From positions 31,731 to 95,730 of the forward strand of contig JAJZJZ010000002.1 of NCBI GenBank assembly GCA_021809755.1: a stretch of DNA of 64,000 nucleotides, given 5' to 3'. Shown in pieces: positions 27,657-36,796 of this stretch (position 1 is the stretch's first letter; each line of letters opens with the position of its first letter). The position numbers and the translations under genes were made by a program. The notes under the pieces are model-generated. The model was given only the letters and a program-made list of their open reading frames with translations, was not told where the DNA came from and ran no database searches. The DNA comes from Thermoplasmata archaeon. GTDB lineage: Archaea; Thermoplasmatota; Thermoplasmata; Thermoplasmatales; Thermoplasmataceae.

Positions 27657-30600
27657 GTGGACTCTGATAATGATATCGCGGTGATGCACGGAACCTGCCG
27701 TATCACCGAGACGGGGATGAGTTTCTTCTTCTGGTCGGAAATTTCTGGCGCAAGGAAGCGAAAAGGTATGGTGATCCACCCGTTCTCCAATAGCGCGAAA
27801 AACACTTTCAGCCTTCTTCATCGTGCAGGCGTCCTGAATGAAAGTGCCATAAAATACGAAAAACTGAAAGCATATTTCCCATCATCCGATGATTTGCCCT
27901 TGCCTTCAGGAGAACTTTCCGGTCTCGTTCAGGAGGCAAGTAGTGGCGAGAATGCTGTTTACCTGATGAGAGAATGGGAAGTACCTGTGGTCATGCTTGG
28001 GATCGACGATGCATTCAGCGCACTTCTAAGCATGAATGATAATTCCGCCGAGATCGGGGTTATTATGGGGAGCGACCTGAAGTTCTGGGAATCAGTGGCT
28101 GCTTTTGCCTTCAAACTTATGAATGAACAGAAATTTCTCCCTGCAGTAGTAGAGGAAGGACCTTCTGTAAGATCAAAGTGGGTCCCTCTTCTTGAAACAA
28201 ATGAGGATCAGAGTGGGCTTTATGAGATCATAAAGAACATGCCCGGGGTATGTCTCGCCTTCAATCACGATGAGGTCAATGCGGAAACCATGGTTAGAAT
28301 GTTTCTCTCATCAATCGTTGATAGTATTTGCAGGAAATTTGCTGCCATAAGGCATAATATTCCAGGTGAAAAAAGTACCGCCGGGGATACAATGAAATGG
28401 GTTGTGTCACTCTCCTCCCGTAATTCCCTTATAACATATAACAGGAGCCTTGTAATACAGAAGATCTCTTCATGGACCAGAAGGATACAGAGCAGGATTG
28501 AGTTCCCGATGAGGATGTGCTTTGATCTCGTTCCGCCACCCAATGACAGTAGCACATGGATTCTCAGGTTCATGGTCCAATCGAAAAGTGATCCAAGCCT
28601 CTTGATACCGTTCAGCAGAATATGGAATAGGAAGGATCTTGAGGCGTTGTCAATAATCAGGAAATTCTCAGAGTTTCCAGAAGAATTCCTGCTTCAATCG
28701 TTGGGTGTGGCACAATCCATATTTCCGCTTGTAAGAAAGAGCCTTCAATCGCAAAATCCCAGTGAGGTTGAACTATCTGCCGACGAGGTTTTCAAATTCC
28801 TCAAGAACTATAGTGGCATCCTGGGGGAGGCTGGCTTCGGTATTCTATTTCCTGACTGGTGGGGCAAAGCAGAAAGGAAGCTCGGTGTGAAGATCAAGGC
28901 TGCGCCAGCCTCCGGATCTGGGAAGGTTGGTCTCAACGCACTGATCAGCTATAATCTTGAAATTGTTGTTGATGGCGAGCCAATCTCGCCCGAAGACCTG
29001 GAGAAACTTTCCAGGCTGAAGGCGCCTCTGGTTCAGATAGGGAAGAAATGGGTAGAAGTTGATCAGGACAGGCTTAAGAAGATCCTGAAACTGATGAGCG
29101 AAAACAAGCAAGATCTCCCCCTGATGGATCTGCTTTCAATGGATGCGGAAAAGGGTAGCATACCCATAGTTGATATCTCTGGTGAAGGATGGGTCGGCAA
29201 GGTGCTCAACGGGAATACAAAACTCAAGACCATGAAAGAGCCTGAAAACTTTGTGGGCAAACTCAGAGAATACCAGAAGAGCGGGGCTTCATGGCTCACC
29301 TTCATGACCGGGATTGGAATGGGCTGCTGCCTTGCGGATGACATGGGCCTCGGAAAGACCATAGAGGTTATAGCTTTCCTTCTGGAAAGAAGAAGGAAGA
29401 CAAAGAAAACCGGTGTTTCCCTGATTGTTTGCCCGACATCAGTGATAAGCAACTGGGCGCACGAAATCAGGAAATTCTCACCATCTTTAAAGGTGGGAGT
29501 GCATCATGGTCTTTCACGAAGTAAGGATGCTGAATTCATGGAAAAACTGGAAGACTTTGACATAATTATGACGTCTTATGCGCTACTCCAGCGTGATATA
29601 GAGTTTCTCTCAAAGGTTGCATGGGATGGCGTGATCGCCGATGAAGCACAGTATGTGAAGAACTATTCTTCAAAGCAGAGCAAAGCCCTCCGCGCACTGA
29701 AAGCGGGATACCGTTTGGCACTCACCGGTACACCCATAGAAAACAGGCTTGAGGATCTCAGGTCTATCTTCGATTTCATAAACCCGGGATATCTTGGTGG
29801 CGAGAAAAGGTTCAGGGAACTCTTCTCCAGTCCAATAGAAAACGAGGGAAACGAGGAAGCTGCCAGTACACTGACCAGACTCGTGAATCCGTTCATTCTG
29901 CGACGGGTAAAGTCTGACAGGAAAATAATATCAGATCTTCCAGAAAAGGATGAGATGAAAGCCTATGTTCCGGTGACGGAGGAGCAGGCATCGCTCTACG
30001 ACGCAACCGTGAGTTCCATGATGGATGCGATTGCTGAGAAAGAAGGGATTGAAAGGAAGGGAATAATACTCTCAACGATAACCAAGCTGAAAAGACTCTT
30101 AGATCACCCGTCAATGGTTTCAGGGGACTCAGATCGGCGCATAGACAGGTCACAGAAGCTCATACGACTCATGGAAATGCTCCAGGAAATACATGGGAGC
30201 GGTGAAAAGACACTCATCTTCACGCAGTATGTGGAAGCCGGGAAGATAATTAAGGAAGCCATAATCAAGAGATTTCAGGAGGAAGCACTCTTCATGAGCG
30301 GAAGCACTCCCCGGATCATGAGGGAGCAGATGGTAGAGAGATTCCAGAATCCCGATGGTCCCAGAATTTTCGTTATATCTTTGAAGGCTGGCGGATTTGG
30401 TATCAATCTTACCGCTGCAAGCAACGTGATCCATTTTGACAGGTGGTGGAATCCATCGGTTGAGGATCAGGCAACGGATCGGGCTTACAGAATAGGGCAG
30501 TCCAAACTGGTACACGTTTACAAGTTCGTATCAACCGGAACGATTGAGGAAAAAATAGATGAGATAATAGAGGGAAAAAGTTCTCTCAGGAAGAAGATAG

Positions 30601-30704
30601 TGGGGACTTCGGACGAAGCATGGATGACGGAGCTTACGGGCAATGAGCTGAAGAATGTTTTTACGCTGAGAAGGGAGATCGTCACCGACGGAAGCGATCG
30701 GTAG
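27657..30704 (+). CDS. SNF2-family DNA translocase
   Basis: The 1015-residue protein is a SWI2/SNF2 ATPase of the prokaryotic type. The first 500 residues hold the family-specific N-terminal region (VMHGTCRITETGMSFFFWSE) and associated domain. The motor follows: motif I CLADDMGLGKTIEVIAFL, motif II VIADEAQYVKN, motif III LTGTPIENRLEDLRSIFDF, motif V SLKAGGFGINLTAASNVIHF and motif VI DRAYRIGQSKLVHVYKF. Such enzymes remodel protein-DNA complexes during repair or transcription; homologs are known from Sulfolobus. It abuts a SWIM zinc-finger gene, the common partner. The start may be GTG 27657 or ATG 27684 (MHGTCR); the latter fits family N-termini. Confidence 0.95.
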   Translation: MDSDNDIAVMHGTCRITETGMSFFFWSEISGARKRKGMVIHPFSNSAKNTFSLLHRAGVLNESAIKYEKLKAYFPSSDDLPLPSGELSGLVQEASSGENAVYLMREWEVPVVMLGIDDAFSALLSMNDNSAEIGVIMGSDLKFWESVAAFAFKLMNEQKFLPAVVEEGPSVRSKWVPLLETNEDQSGLYEIIKNMPGVCLAFNHDEVNAETMVRMFLSSIVDSICRKFAAIRHNIPGEKSTAGDTMKWVVSLSSRNSLITYNRSLVIQKISSWTRRIQSRIEFPMRMCFDLVPPPNDSSTWILRFMVQSKSDPSLLIPFSRIWNRKDLEALSIIRKFSEFPEEFLLQSLGVAQSIFPLVRKSLQSQNPSEVELSADEVFKFLKNYSGILGEAGFGILFPDWWGKAERKLGVKIKAAPASGSGKVGLNALISYNLEIVVDGEPISPEDLEKLSRLKAPLVQIGKKWVEVDQDRLKKILKLMSENKQDLPLMDLLSMDAEKGSIPIVDISGEGWVGKVLNGNTKLKTMKEPENFVGKLREYQKSGASWLTFMTGIGMGCCLADDMGLGKTIEVIAFLLERRRKTKKTGVSLIVCPTSVISNWAHEIRKFSPSLKVGVHHGLSRSKDAEFMEKLEDFDIIMTSYALLQRDIEFLSKVAWDGVIADEAQYVKNYSSKQSKALRALKAGYRLALTGTPIENRLEDLRSIFDFINPGYLGGEKRFRELFSSPIENEGNEEAASTLTRLVNPFILRRVKSDRKIISDLPEKDEMKAYVPVTEEQASLYDATVSSMMDAIAEKEGIERKGIILSTITKLKRLLDHPSMVSGDSDRRIDRSQKLIRLMEMLQEIHGSGEKTLIFTQYVEAGKIIKEAIIKRFQEEALFMSGSTPRIMREQMVERFQNPDGPRIFVISLKAGGFGINLTAASNVIHFDRWWNPSVEDQATDRAYRIGQSKLVHVYKFVSTGTIEEKIDEIIEGKSSLRKKIVGTSDEAWMTELTGNELKNVFTLRREIVTDGSDR

Positions 30705-31571
30705 ATGGCACAGCGCAGATACAGTCACTCATACTATCCGTATTATAGGCCCAGCACACCAAGAAAGGCGGAGGGAGGAATGAAGATAAAGTCCAGTAGA
30801 GGTGAGATTGGGGGAAAGTGGTGGTCGAAGAGATTTCTTTCCATCCTGAGTTCATACGGTTGGGACAGTAGACTTGAGAGGGGGAGAAGATATGCAAGAT
30901 CAGGACAGGTCCTGAGAATCAATATGGGAAATGGAACAGTGCAGGCAGAGGTTCAGGGATCAAGAAGTACTCCCTATAAGATAGAGATAGCTTTTCCGCT
31001 GGCAGGAGAGGAGTCATGGGCCGAGATTTTCTCATACCTGATGGAAAAGCCAGAGATTATTTCACACATGCTCACGGGTGAATTGTTACCTGAAGTTGAG
31101 GAAGCCTTCAGGAAGGCCAGGTCACCAATGATCCCGGAAAAGTCCAGTGAGATCACCATGAACTGCAACTGTCCGGATTACGCAAACCCCTGTAAGCACA
31201 TTGCCGCGGTCTTTTATGTCCTGGCGGATTACCTGGATGAGGATCCATTCCTGCTTTTCCAGCTCAAGGGCAAGAAGAAGGACGAGGTGATGAAATCAAT
31301 ATGGGAGAAGAAGGAGGCGCAGGTTCCAGATGTCAATATAAAAAACACGAAGGAAGTCGGGGAGATTTCCGCGGAATCTTTATCAAGATTCTGGGGTTCG
31401 CATTCTGTAAGCGTAAAACCAGTGGTGAGCGGTAATATCCCATCGATATCTCCACTCAAAAAGTATCCCTTGCCGGATGATTTCAACGATCCGCTTGTTA
31501 TATCTATCCTTACAGGATATTACGATGAGATTGGAAAAGGAATACAGAAACTCAATGTCAAAAGTCAATAA
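30705..31571 (+). CDS. SWIM zinc-finger protein, partner of the SNF2 ATPase
   Basis: The 288-residue protein has the SWIM motif CxC-xn-CxH in MNCNCPDYANPCKHIAAVFY (about residues 147-167). Upstream is a basic region with GRRYARSGQVLRI, typical of this family. The gene starts directly after the SNF2 stop, so the two proteins are made together; SWIM domains are thought to contact DNA or mediate protein contacts for the SNF2 motor. The tail is variable. Confidence 0.9.
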   Translation: MAQRRYSHSYYPYYRPSTPRKAEGGMKIKSSRGEIGGKWWSKRFLSILSSYGWDSRLERGRRYARSGQVLRINMGNGTVQAEVQGSRSTPYKIEIAFPLAGEESWAEIFSYLMEKPEIISHMLTGELLPEVEEAFRKARSPMIPEKSSEITMNCNCPDYANPCKHIAAVFYVLADYLDEDPFLLFQLKGKKKDEVMKSIWEKKEAQVPDVNIKNTKEVGEISAESLSRFWGSHSVSVKPVVSGNIPSISPLKKYPLPDDFNDPLVISILTGYYDEIGKGIQKLNVKSQ

Positions 31572-31634
31572 GTTAGGATGGGTAAATTTCTTCATCAAGT
31601 TTGGGGGTTCATTTCTTAAATTCGGTTTCTTGCT

Positions 31635-32033
31635 ATGATTAATTCTTCACGGATCAGGGAATTACAATATTTGAGCAAGAAAGCTCTGACTTTCAGGGAG
31701 GAGATGAATTGTGAAACCTTATGTTTCGCAAAGACACTAAGATTCAGACACGAAACTCCTCCTGTGAAAAACCATGAGAAAGTCGTGCATGAAAATCCCC
31801 ATGCAATGATTGAACCTATGGGACTTCTACATGAGGTTGGGGACGTCTCCGTTCCGCAGTCTGAGCAGAGGAATGGGGTGAAGGCATATCCCGATTGCAT
31901 ACAGTCAGGGATGTATGCAAGTGGAGCACCGATACCCACAGAGATGCAACTTTCAGGTCTGGAAAGACGTCAAAACTCGGTAATATGTTCTTGCAAAACC
32001 GTCCGAACCGTGAGGAATGAAAGCGAAAACTAA
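31635..32033 (+). pseudogene. Probable C-terminal relic of an IS605-type TnpB gene
   Basis: The ORF's second half (IQSGMYASGAPIPTEMQLSG, then NSVICSCKTVRTVRNESEN) resembles the tail found after the zinc ribbon in archaeal TnpB/OrfB proteins. The N-terminal half has no RuvC motif. About 25-60 bases beyond the stop, CCTCCAATGCCTTAGCTGAGAGGAG looks like a worn version of the IS605-type end hairpin at 35.87 kb. This identification is by resemblance only. Confidence 0.4.
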
Positions 32034-32215
32034 GCAACGATGATAACCTCCAATGCCTTAGCTGAGAGGAGTATGTCGGTGGTTCACATTATATCAGGCT
32101 TTGTTTTTCATTTATGGGCATCTCTTAATGCACGGAGGGAAGTTCCGAAAATCACATAGCTCGAGACCCAAAGAATATCACTCTAAGGCTATTTCTTAAT
32201 TTTCTCATAAATGAC
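32034..32215 (+). mobile_element. Possible IS605-type right end after the TnpB relic
   Basis: The segment carries CTTAGCTGAGAGGAGTATG followed by GGTTCACATT, which parallels the hairpin-plus-tail pattern GCGTTAGCTGGGGGAGG and ATCACCC at 35.87 kb. The rest of the stretch holds no gene. Confidence 0.3.
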
Positions 32216-33184
32216 CTATTGCTTCCTAGCCAGATAGGACAATCGCCTGTTACGGTTTCTCTGAGTGAGCCACGAAATTAGCCTTCCAAATCTTCCCATT
32301 AAAGGGGGAATTGGGTTATCCCATCCTTCAAGTTTACGAATCAGGGAAGCCACAGCGCCGGGATTACCTGTCATCTTTGCTGCGTATCTATCTGCGCTTC
32401 CGTTTTGATTAAGAGCCATAAATCCAATTATTAACGGGGAAAATATAATCTCGATCAGTAACAGGACGCCGACAATAGGAAGGATGATGATGCCAAGGTT
32501 TGGAAATCCACCCATCAAGATATAAGCAAAAATGTCAGCTTCAAAAGCGAAGACAGTTGCAATCAGGTATACTATTCTGGTGTTTTCGCCGTGGGAGTAT
32601 TTGAAGAATGAATAGGCAAGTAAAGCGTCCGTTTCATCTGGAGATAGTGTTTCTATTAACGAATCAAGCAAAAATATCTTCCTTTCCTTTAGCGTGATAG
32701 CAATCTTTTTCCGGCGGAAATCTGTAAACTGAGAAAGATAGACAGAGGGAATACCTTTGTCGTTGCTTTCAAGCATTGTGGCTATCCTTTCAGTCAGTTC
32801 CGCACTGTAAACCCCACTGGGAAATGTCGGGCCAGCCTTTGTCTTCAAATAATGGGCAATGGCGTATGAAGCAGCAAATATGGACCCGGTTAAAATTACG
32901 ATTCCGATGACCTGCTTTTCCAGCAGTGATGGTAAATATACAAGCGTTGACACCAAGGTTGCTACAGTTCCCTCAAACAGGTATAATGCTAAGAATACGG
33001 TAGTTCTGGACTTTATGCTGTTTCTCAGTAGCCACACCTCAAGATAAGAAGAAACCAGAAGTGAAGACCATATGACGGGAAGAAGATAGATGAGCTGAAG
33101 CAATCTGCTTTCACCAACCCCTATTAGAATGATCAGTGGGATACTCATTGGTATACTGGCAAAATTGTCTGGACTCCTTCGCAT
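32216..33184 (-). CDS. M48-like integral membrane protein lacking the HExxH zinc site
   Basis: The 322-residue protein has four N-terminal membrane helices and a cytosolic part laid out like an M48 (HtpX/Ste24) peptidase: KIFLLDSLIETLSPDETDALLAYSF followed later by NGSADRYAAKMTGNPGAVASL, the second family motif that normally supplies a zinc-binding acidic residue. Where M48 enzymes have HExxH, this one reads AYSFFKYSHG, so both His and the Glu are gone. It is probably a catalytically dead homolog or has acquired another role. It is monocistronic as far as I can see. Confidence 0.7.
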   Translation of the reverse strand: MRRSPDNFASIPMSIPLIILIGVGESRLLQLIYLLPVIWSSLLVSSYLEVWLLRNSIKSRTTVFLALYLFEGTVATLVSTLVYLPSLLEKQVIGIVILTGSIFAASYAIAHYLKTKAGPTFPSGVYSAELTERIATMLESNDKGIPSVYLSQFTDFRRKKIAITLKERKIFLLDSLIETLSPDETDALLAYSFFKYSHGENTRIVYLIATVFAFEADIFAYILMGGFPNLGIIILPIVGVLLLIEIIFSPLIIGFMALNQNGSADRYAAKMTGNPGAVASLIRKLEGWDNPIPPLMGRFGRLISWLTQRNRNRRLSYLARKQ

Positions 33185-33369
33185 TATGTTTGAAACGTTT
33201 AAATTATATAAACATTGGTTCAGAAGCTATGGCGACACCTATATTAGATTAACGAGGAATACAAAAGGGGGTGGAACTCCCGTTAGAAAATGATATACAT
33301 CCTTTTGATTGCTATAGGTGTTTCCCCTAATTTTGGTTCTTTTTTGACGTTTATGTTGATAATGGTAGT

Positions 33370-34842
33370 TCAGTCCTTATATCTGGCAAGCGTATATGCA
33401 AAGAAGAACGGTATGATCATCCATAAAATGCCGGCTATTATGAGGGTTGGGCTGATGATTCCGTATGCAGCAGGGTTGATTGTCTCAGCACCAAAAAGTC
33501 CGAACTTATCTGTAAACATTGCCTGCACCAGACTTGAATATCCGGCGGGGCTTGCATAATCAAAGGCAATGTTTGCAAGAATATATGCAGAGGTGCTTGA
33601 CGATACATTCAGGGCAGAAAGTACAGCTACAGGTATAATTCCCCAGAACAGATCAAAAACTATAAACACTCCTATGGAACCCCCAAGCAGTGTGCTTTGG
33701 GATTTCACAACATGTGAAAAGAAATAAACAATGGCCAGAAACGCAGTACCCTCAACGACATACGTCCATAGAAAATACAGGCTGAAATAAACTGAAAGAT
33801 ACATACCAAAGTAGTGGTGTATTATCAGGGAGGAAAAAATCACTGATAACGTCACTGCTATTATTATAGCTATCACATTGGATGTAAATCTGGAGATGAT
33901 GACACCTCCTCTGGTTACTGGTCTTTTCATCACGGATTCAAGCACACCGCTTGTCCGGTCCCTGCCATAGGTCAGATACCCCGCAAATATTGCAAGGATT
34001 GGAATCAGAAAACCCAGTATTTGGGAAGTTCCCGAAAATACAAGAATCTGTAGGGAGCTCTGTGTCATGGGCACATAATCTGTAAGCGGCCCTATAACGT
34101 AAACATATTGCGGCTTAATCATAGAGAATACCTGAAAAACGTCACTATTATTCTTTGCCACAACTGCATAAGTATTATTTATATCTCCATAGGTTACACT
34201 TGGGAAAAAGGATTTAACAACAAAATTTGACGCATTGAATTTAAACGAATAATTTTTTGCAGCAGAGTACTGAGATTCCCCAATAGAGTAATTTGAAACA
34301 TAAATTCCAATCTGCGGTGCTGATGATCCGTTACTGCCTACATACAGCATCAGGAAGCCTAAACTGCTGGTGTTATACGGATTCACGATCCCGGGAATCA
34401 CGCTGAAACCGGAAAACCTTTCCTTTGGATCAACTTGATATTCTGTCTGGGTAGTTGTTTTTGAGCTCCTCAAAGTAGAATAGGTATAGTTAACGCTAAT
34501 AACAATTGATGATTTAGAGGTATTTACTTGAAATGTTGCATTGGCAAAGCCCTTCAAACCTGTTTTTACCGAATGAAAGGTGCCATTATATTCAAAATGT
34601 GCAATCACTCCGCTGGATGGTTCTCCATATGCATTATGAGCAAATCCCACCATTGTGATATTTGTACCTTTAATATAATAACCGTAGTTTAAGCTTGACT
34701 TAGCAAAGATTGAAGGAGGTGAGTTGAAAGTAACAGAAGACTCATAGGCCAGTAGCGAGGAAAAGCCAACTATGGCTATGATAAGAATTATAACAAACTT
34801 ACTTGTCAGTGTTCTCCTAATTTCGTAAATTATTGGTTTTAT
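33370..34842 (-). CDS. ABC-2-type exporter permease, apparently starting at AUA
   Basis: This is the membrane subunit of an ABC exporter, with an N-terminal helix, a large extracytoplasmic domain of about 200 residues, and a C-terminal block of five or six helices. The ORF track starts at 34653, but the same frame continues upstream and encodes KPIIYEIRRTLTSKFVIILI, a classic first cytosolic segment plus helix. The first in-frame codon after the upstream stops is ATA at 34842; it overlaps the ATPase stop and lies 5 bases after GGTGAT, a good ribosome site. No ATG, GTG or TTG is available there (a CTG occurs 11 codons later). I therefore extend the gene to the ATA codon. Confidence 0.8.
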   Translation of the reverse strand: MKPIIYEIRRTLTSKFVIILIIAIVGFSSLLAYESSVTFNSPPSIFAKSSLNYGYYIKGTNITMVGFAHNAYGEPSSGVIAHFEYNGTFHSVKTGLKGFANATFQVNTSKSSIVISVNYTYSTLRSSKTTTQTEYQVDPKERFSGFSVIPGIVNPYNTSSLGFLMLYVGSNGSSAPQIGIYVSNYSIGESQYSAAKNYSFKFNASNFVVKSFFPSVTYGDINNTYAVVAKNNSDVFQVFSMIKPQYVYVIGPLTDYVPMTQSSLQILVFSGTSQILGFLIPILAIFAGYLTYGRDRTSGVLESVMKRPVTRGGVIISRFTSNVIAIIIAVTLSVIFSSLIIHHYFGMYLSVYFSLYFLWTYVVEGTAFLAIVYFFSHVVKSQSTLLGGSIGVFIVFDLFWGIIPVAVLSALNVSSSTSAYILANIAFDYASPAGYSSLVQAMFTDKFGLFGAETINPAAYGIISPTLIIAGILWMIIPFFFAYTLARYKD

Positions 34843-35756
34843 CGATCATCACCTATCAATTTGAAAAAGAACTCCTCAAGACTTTCCCCCATCGGGTTGA
34901 ATTTCCTCAACCTGAAACCTGATTTCATGAGTTCTTCTGAGATGTCAACGATCCTTTCATCACTTATTGTCAAGTTTCTCACAGTCAATTCATTACCAGA
35001 TACTTCAACGTCACCATATTTCTCAAGCAACTTTTCACATTCAATACTATAATTATCTACAACTATATGGAGAACGGTATTTCCAAGAGATTTCATTTCA
35101 AATCTGCTTAGTACCCTTATCAATTTCCCATGATCTACTATGGCCACTCTGTCCGCAAGATCCTCTATCTCGTTCAATATGTGGGATGACAGAAGGATGG
35201 CTTTTCCTTCTTTCTTCATCCCAAGAATAAGTTTCCTTACGAAGAGAACCCCCTCTGGATCGAGACCATTTAGGGTCTCGTCAAAAAGAATATTTTGTGG
35301 ATCCCCAATAATTGATTCCGCGATCGCAAATCTCTTCTTCATTCCCTGAGAGAAGTTCCTCAACTTCTTGTCAACATGTTCTGACAATCCAACATTTTCA
35401 AGCAGCTCGTTGATTCTTCTTTCAACGTTAATGTCTCCAAATCTGTAAAATCCCGCATAGTACCTCATAAGTTGAAGTGGTTTCGCATTCATCTCAAAAT
35501 TTGGTTGTTCTGGAATCCACCCAACGCCTTCCTCTGCCTTAATCTTTTCACTTACAATATCAAAGCCATCAACTGTTATTTTGCCAGATGTGGGAATTAT
35601 TATTCCAGAACACATTCTTATTGTAGTGGTTTTTCCTGCTCCGTTTAAACCTACAAGACCGAGAATTTCCCCATCTCTCAAATCTAGTTTAAGATGATCA
35701 ACTGCAAGCGCAGTCTTTGATGAAAATGATTTACTTACCGTCTCTATGTTTATCAT
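34839..35756 (-). CDS. ABC exporter ATP-binding subunit
   Basis: The 305-residue ATPase has Walker A GLVGLNGAGKTTTIRM near residue 38, the Q-loop region GWIPEQPNFEMNAKP, signature NFSQGMKKRFAIAESI, Walker B NILFDETLNGLDPEG and the switch His in LLSSHILNEIEDLADR. A C-terminal domain of about 90 residues follows, as in the CcmA/DrrA exporter group. It pairs with the permease gene directly downstream, whose first codon overlaps this stop. Exported substrate unknown. Confidence 0.93.
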   Translation of the reverse strand: MINIETVSKSFSSKTALAVDHLKLDLRDGEILGLVGLNGAGKTTTIRMCSGIIIPTSGKITVDGFDIVSEKIKAEEGVGWIPEQPNFEMNAKPLQLMRYYAGFYRFGDINVERRINELLENVGLSEHVDKKLRNFSQGMKKRFAIAESIIGDPQNILFDETLNGLDPEGVLFVRKLILGMKKEGKAILLSSHILNEIEDLADRVAIVDHGKLIRVLSRFEMKSLGNTVLHIVVDNYSIECEKLLEKYGDVEVSGNELTVRNLTISDERIVDISEELMKSGFRLRKFNPMGESLEEFFFKLIGDDR

Positions 35757-35849
35757 TCAACTCCCCCTGAAATCCCCTCCATCAGAAAAGGATAATTAAC
35801 CTAACTGCAAACACCTTCACATGCATTAGAAATTAAGGCTTAAGTCTTG

Positions 35850-35910
35850 CCATGGGTGATTTCCTCCCCCAGCTAACGCAGGGGGCTTCCCGTTTCATTG
35901 ACCGGAGTTA
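35850..35910 (-). mobile_element. Solitary IS200/IS605-type right end with hairpin
   Basis: The minus strand reads GAAGCCCCCTGCGTTAGCTG followed by GGGGAGG and ATCACCC, forming a CCCCC-loop-GGGGG stem. Such a hairpin followed by a short conserved tail is the right end of TnpB-bearing IS605 elements, where it also forms the end of the guide RNA scaffold. No tnpB or tnpA is adjacent, so this is a relic. It lies just outside the IS21 remnant that starts at 35933. Confidence 0.55.
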
Positions 35911-35932
35911 CCATTGCTGGTAGAGCTTCAAT

Positions 35933-36515
35933 TGTCAACGCCAATCAACTTTTTTCCAAAAACGCCAATTGAATATTTTCCACCCGTATTTAGATTTTCT
36001 TTCACTCCTTTTTCACCTCATTTATTATGACATTTCCAGTTCTTTTACGATCTTTCAGTCTGTATGATTCTCCTCTTATGTTCACAACATTGCAATGATG
36101 CAGAATACGATCAAGGACAGCAGATGCCATGACAGAATCGCCAAGTACCTCACCCCATTCTGAGAACGATTTGTTTGAGGTGTATATGGTGGAATGCTTC
36201 TCATATCTTGATGAAACAAACTGGAAGAATAAATTGGATTCTTCTCTTGTAAGGGGAAGATATCCAATCTCATCAACTATCATCAACGGAAACCTTGCAT
36301 AGGTTGCAAGACGGTATGACAGTTTCGATGAGAGGAAATCCTTTCTCAATATCTGGACAAGCTTAACCGCCGTGATATAATATATGGATATATCAGAGAA
36401 AGCAGCCTGCATTCCAAGTGCAACGGATAAATGTGTTTTACCAACACCCGGTGGTCCAAGGAATACCACATTCTCATTATTGTGAATGAACCGCATGGTC
36501 ATGAGATCGTTGATA
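35933..36515 (-). mobile_element. Truncated IS21 remnant (right end plus istB fragment)
   Basis: The segment begins TGTCAACGCCAATC (inverted right end with a second AACGCCAATTGAATATT repeat) and runs into the 3' two-thirds of istB, stopping abruptly near 36515. Neither istA nor the left end remains. The retained protein sequence is almost the same as that of copy 1, so it derives from the same subfamily. Confidence 0.85.
36002..36502 (-). pseudogene. istB: istB fragment, N-terminus lost
   Basis: The 166 residues keep Walker A (GPPGVGKTHLSVALG) and Walker B (LMIVDEIGYLPLTREESNLF) but lack the first 80-90 residues; the homology begins at NDLMTMRFIHN and the sequence upstream is unrelated. The C-terminal end (SYRLKDRKRTGN) differs from copy 1 and is closer to copy 2, hinting at recombination between subtypes. 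Not expected to work without istA. Confidence 0.88.
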
Positions 36516-36796
36516 TGCTCCCTTTATTACTTGTACAGTATTAACGAGATATTATAATCATCATCCTATGGTTATATTGGTCATTCTGACGGCATTCAAC
36601 TTTAACATTTGAGTAAATTGTTTCTTTAAAGATATATTCAATCAAGGATCAATAGTTCCCTATCTATCTAATATAACATTGAATGTATTAATCAGATCAA
36701 TATATTTCTGACGCTTTGAAGAAAAAGTCTCTCAAAGGCCTATTTTAAAAGAAAAATGGTATTTTGGTCTCCTGTAAATATGATTCACAGATCATC

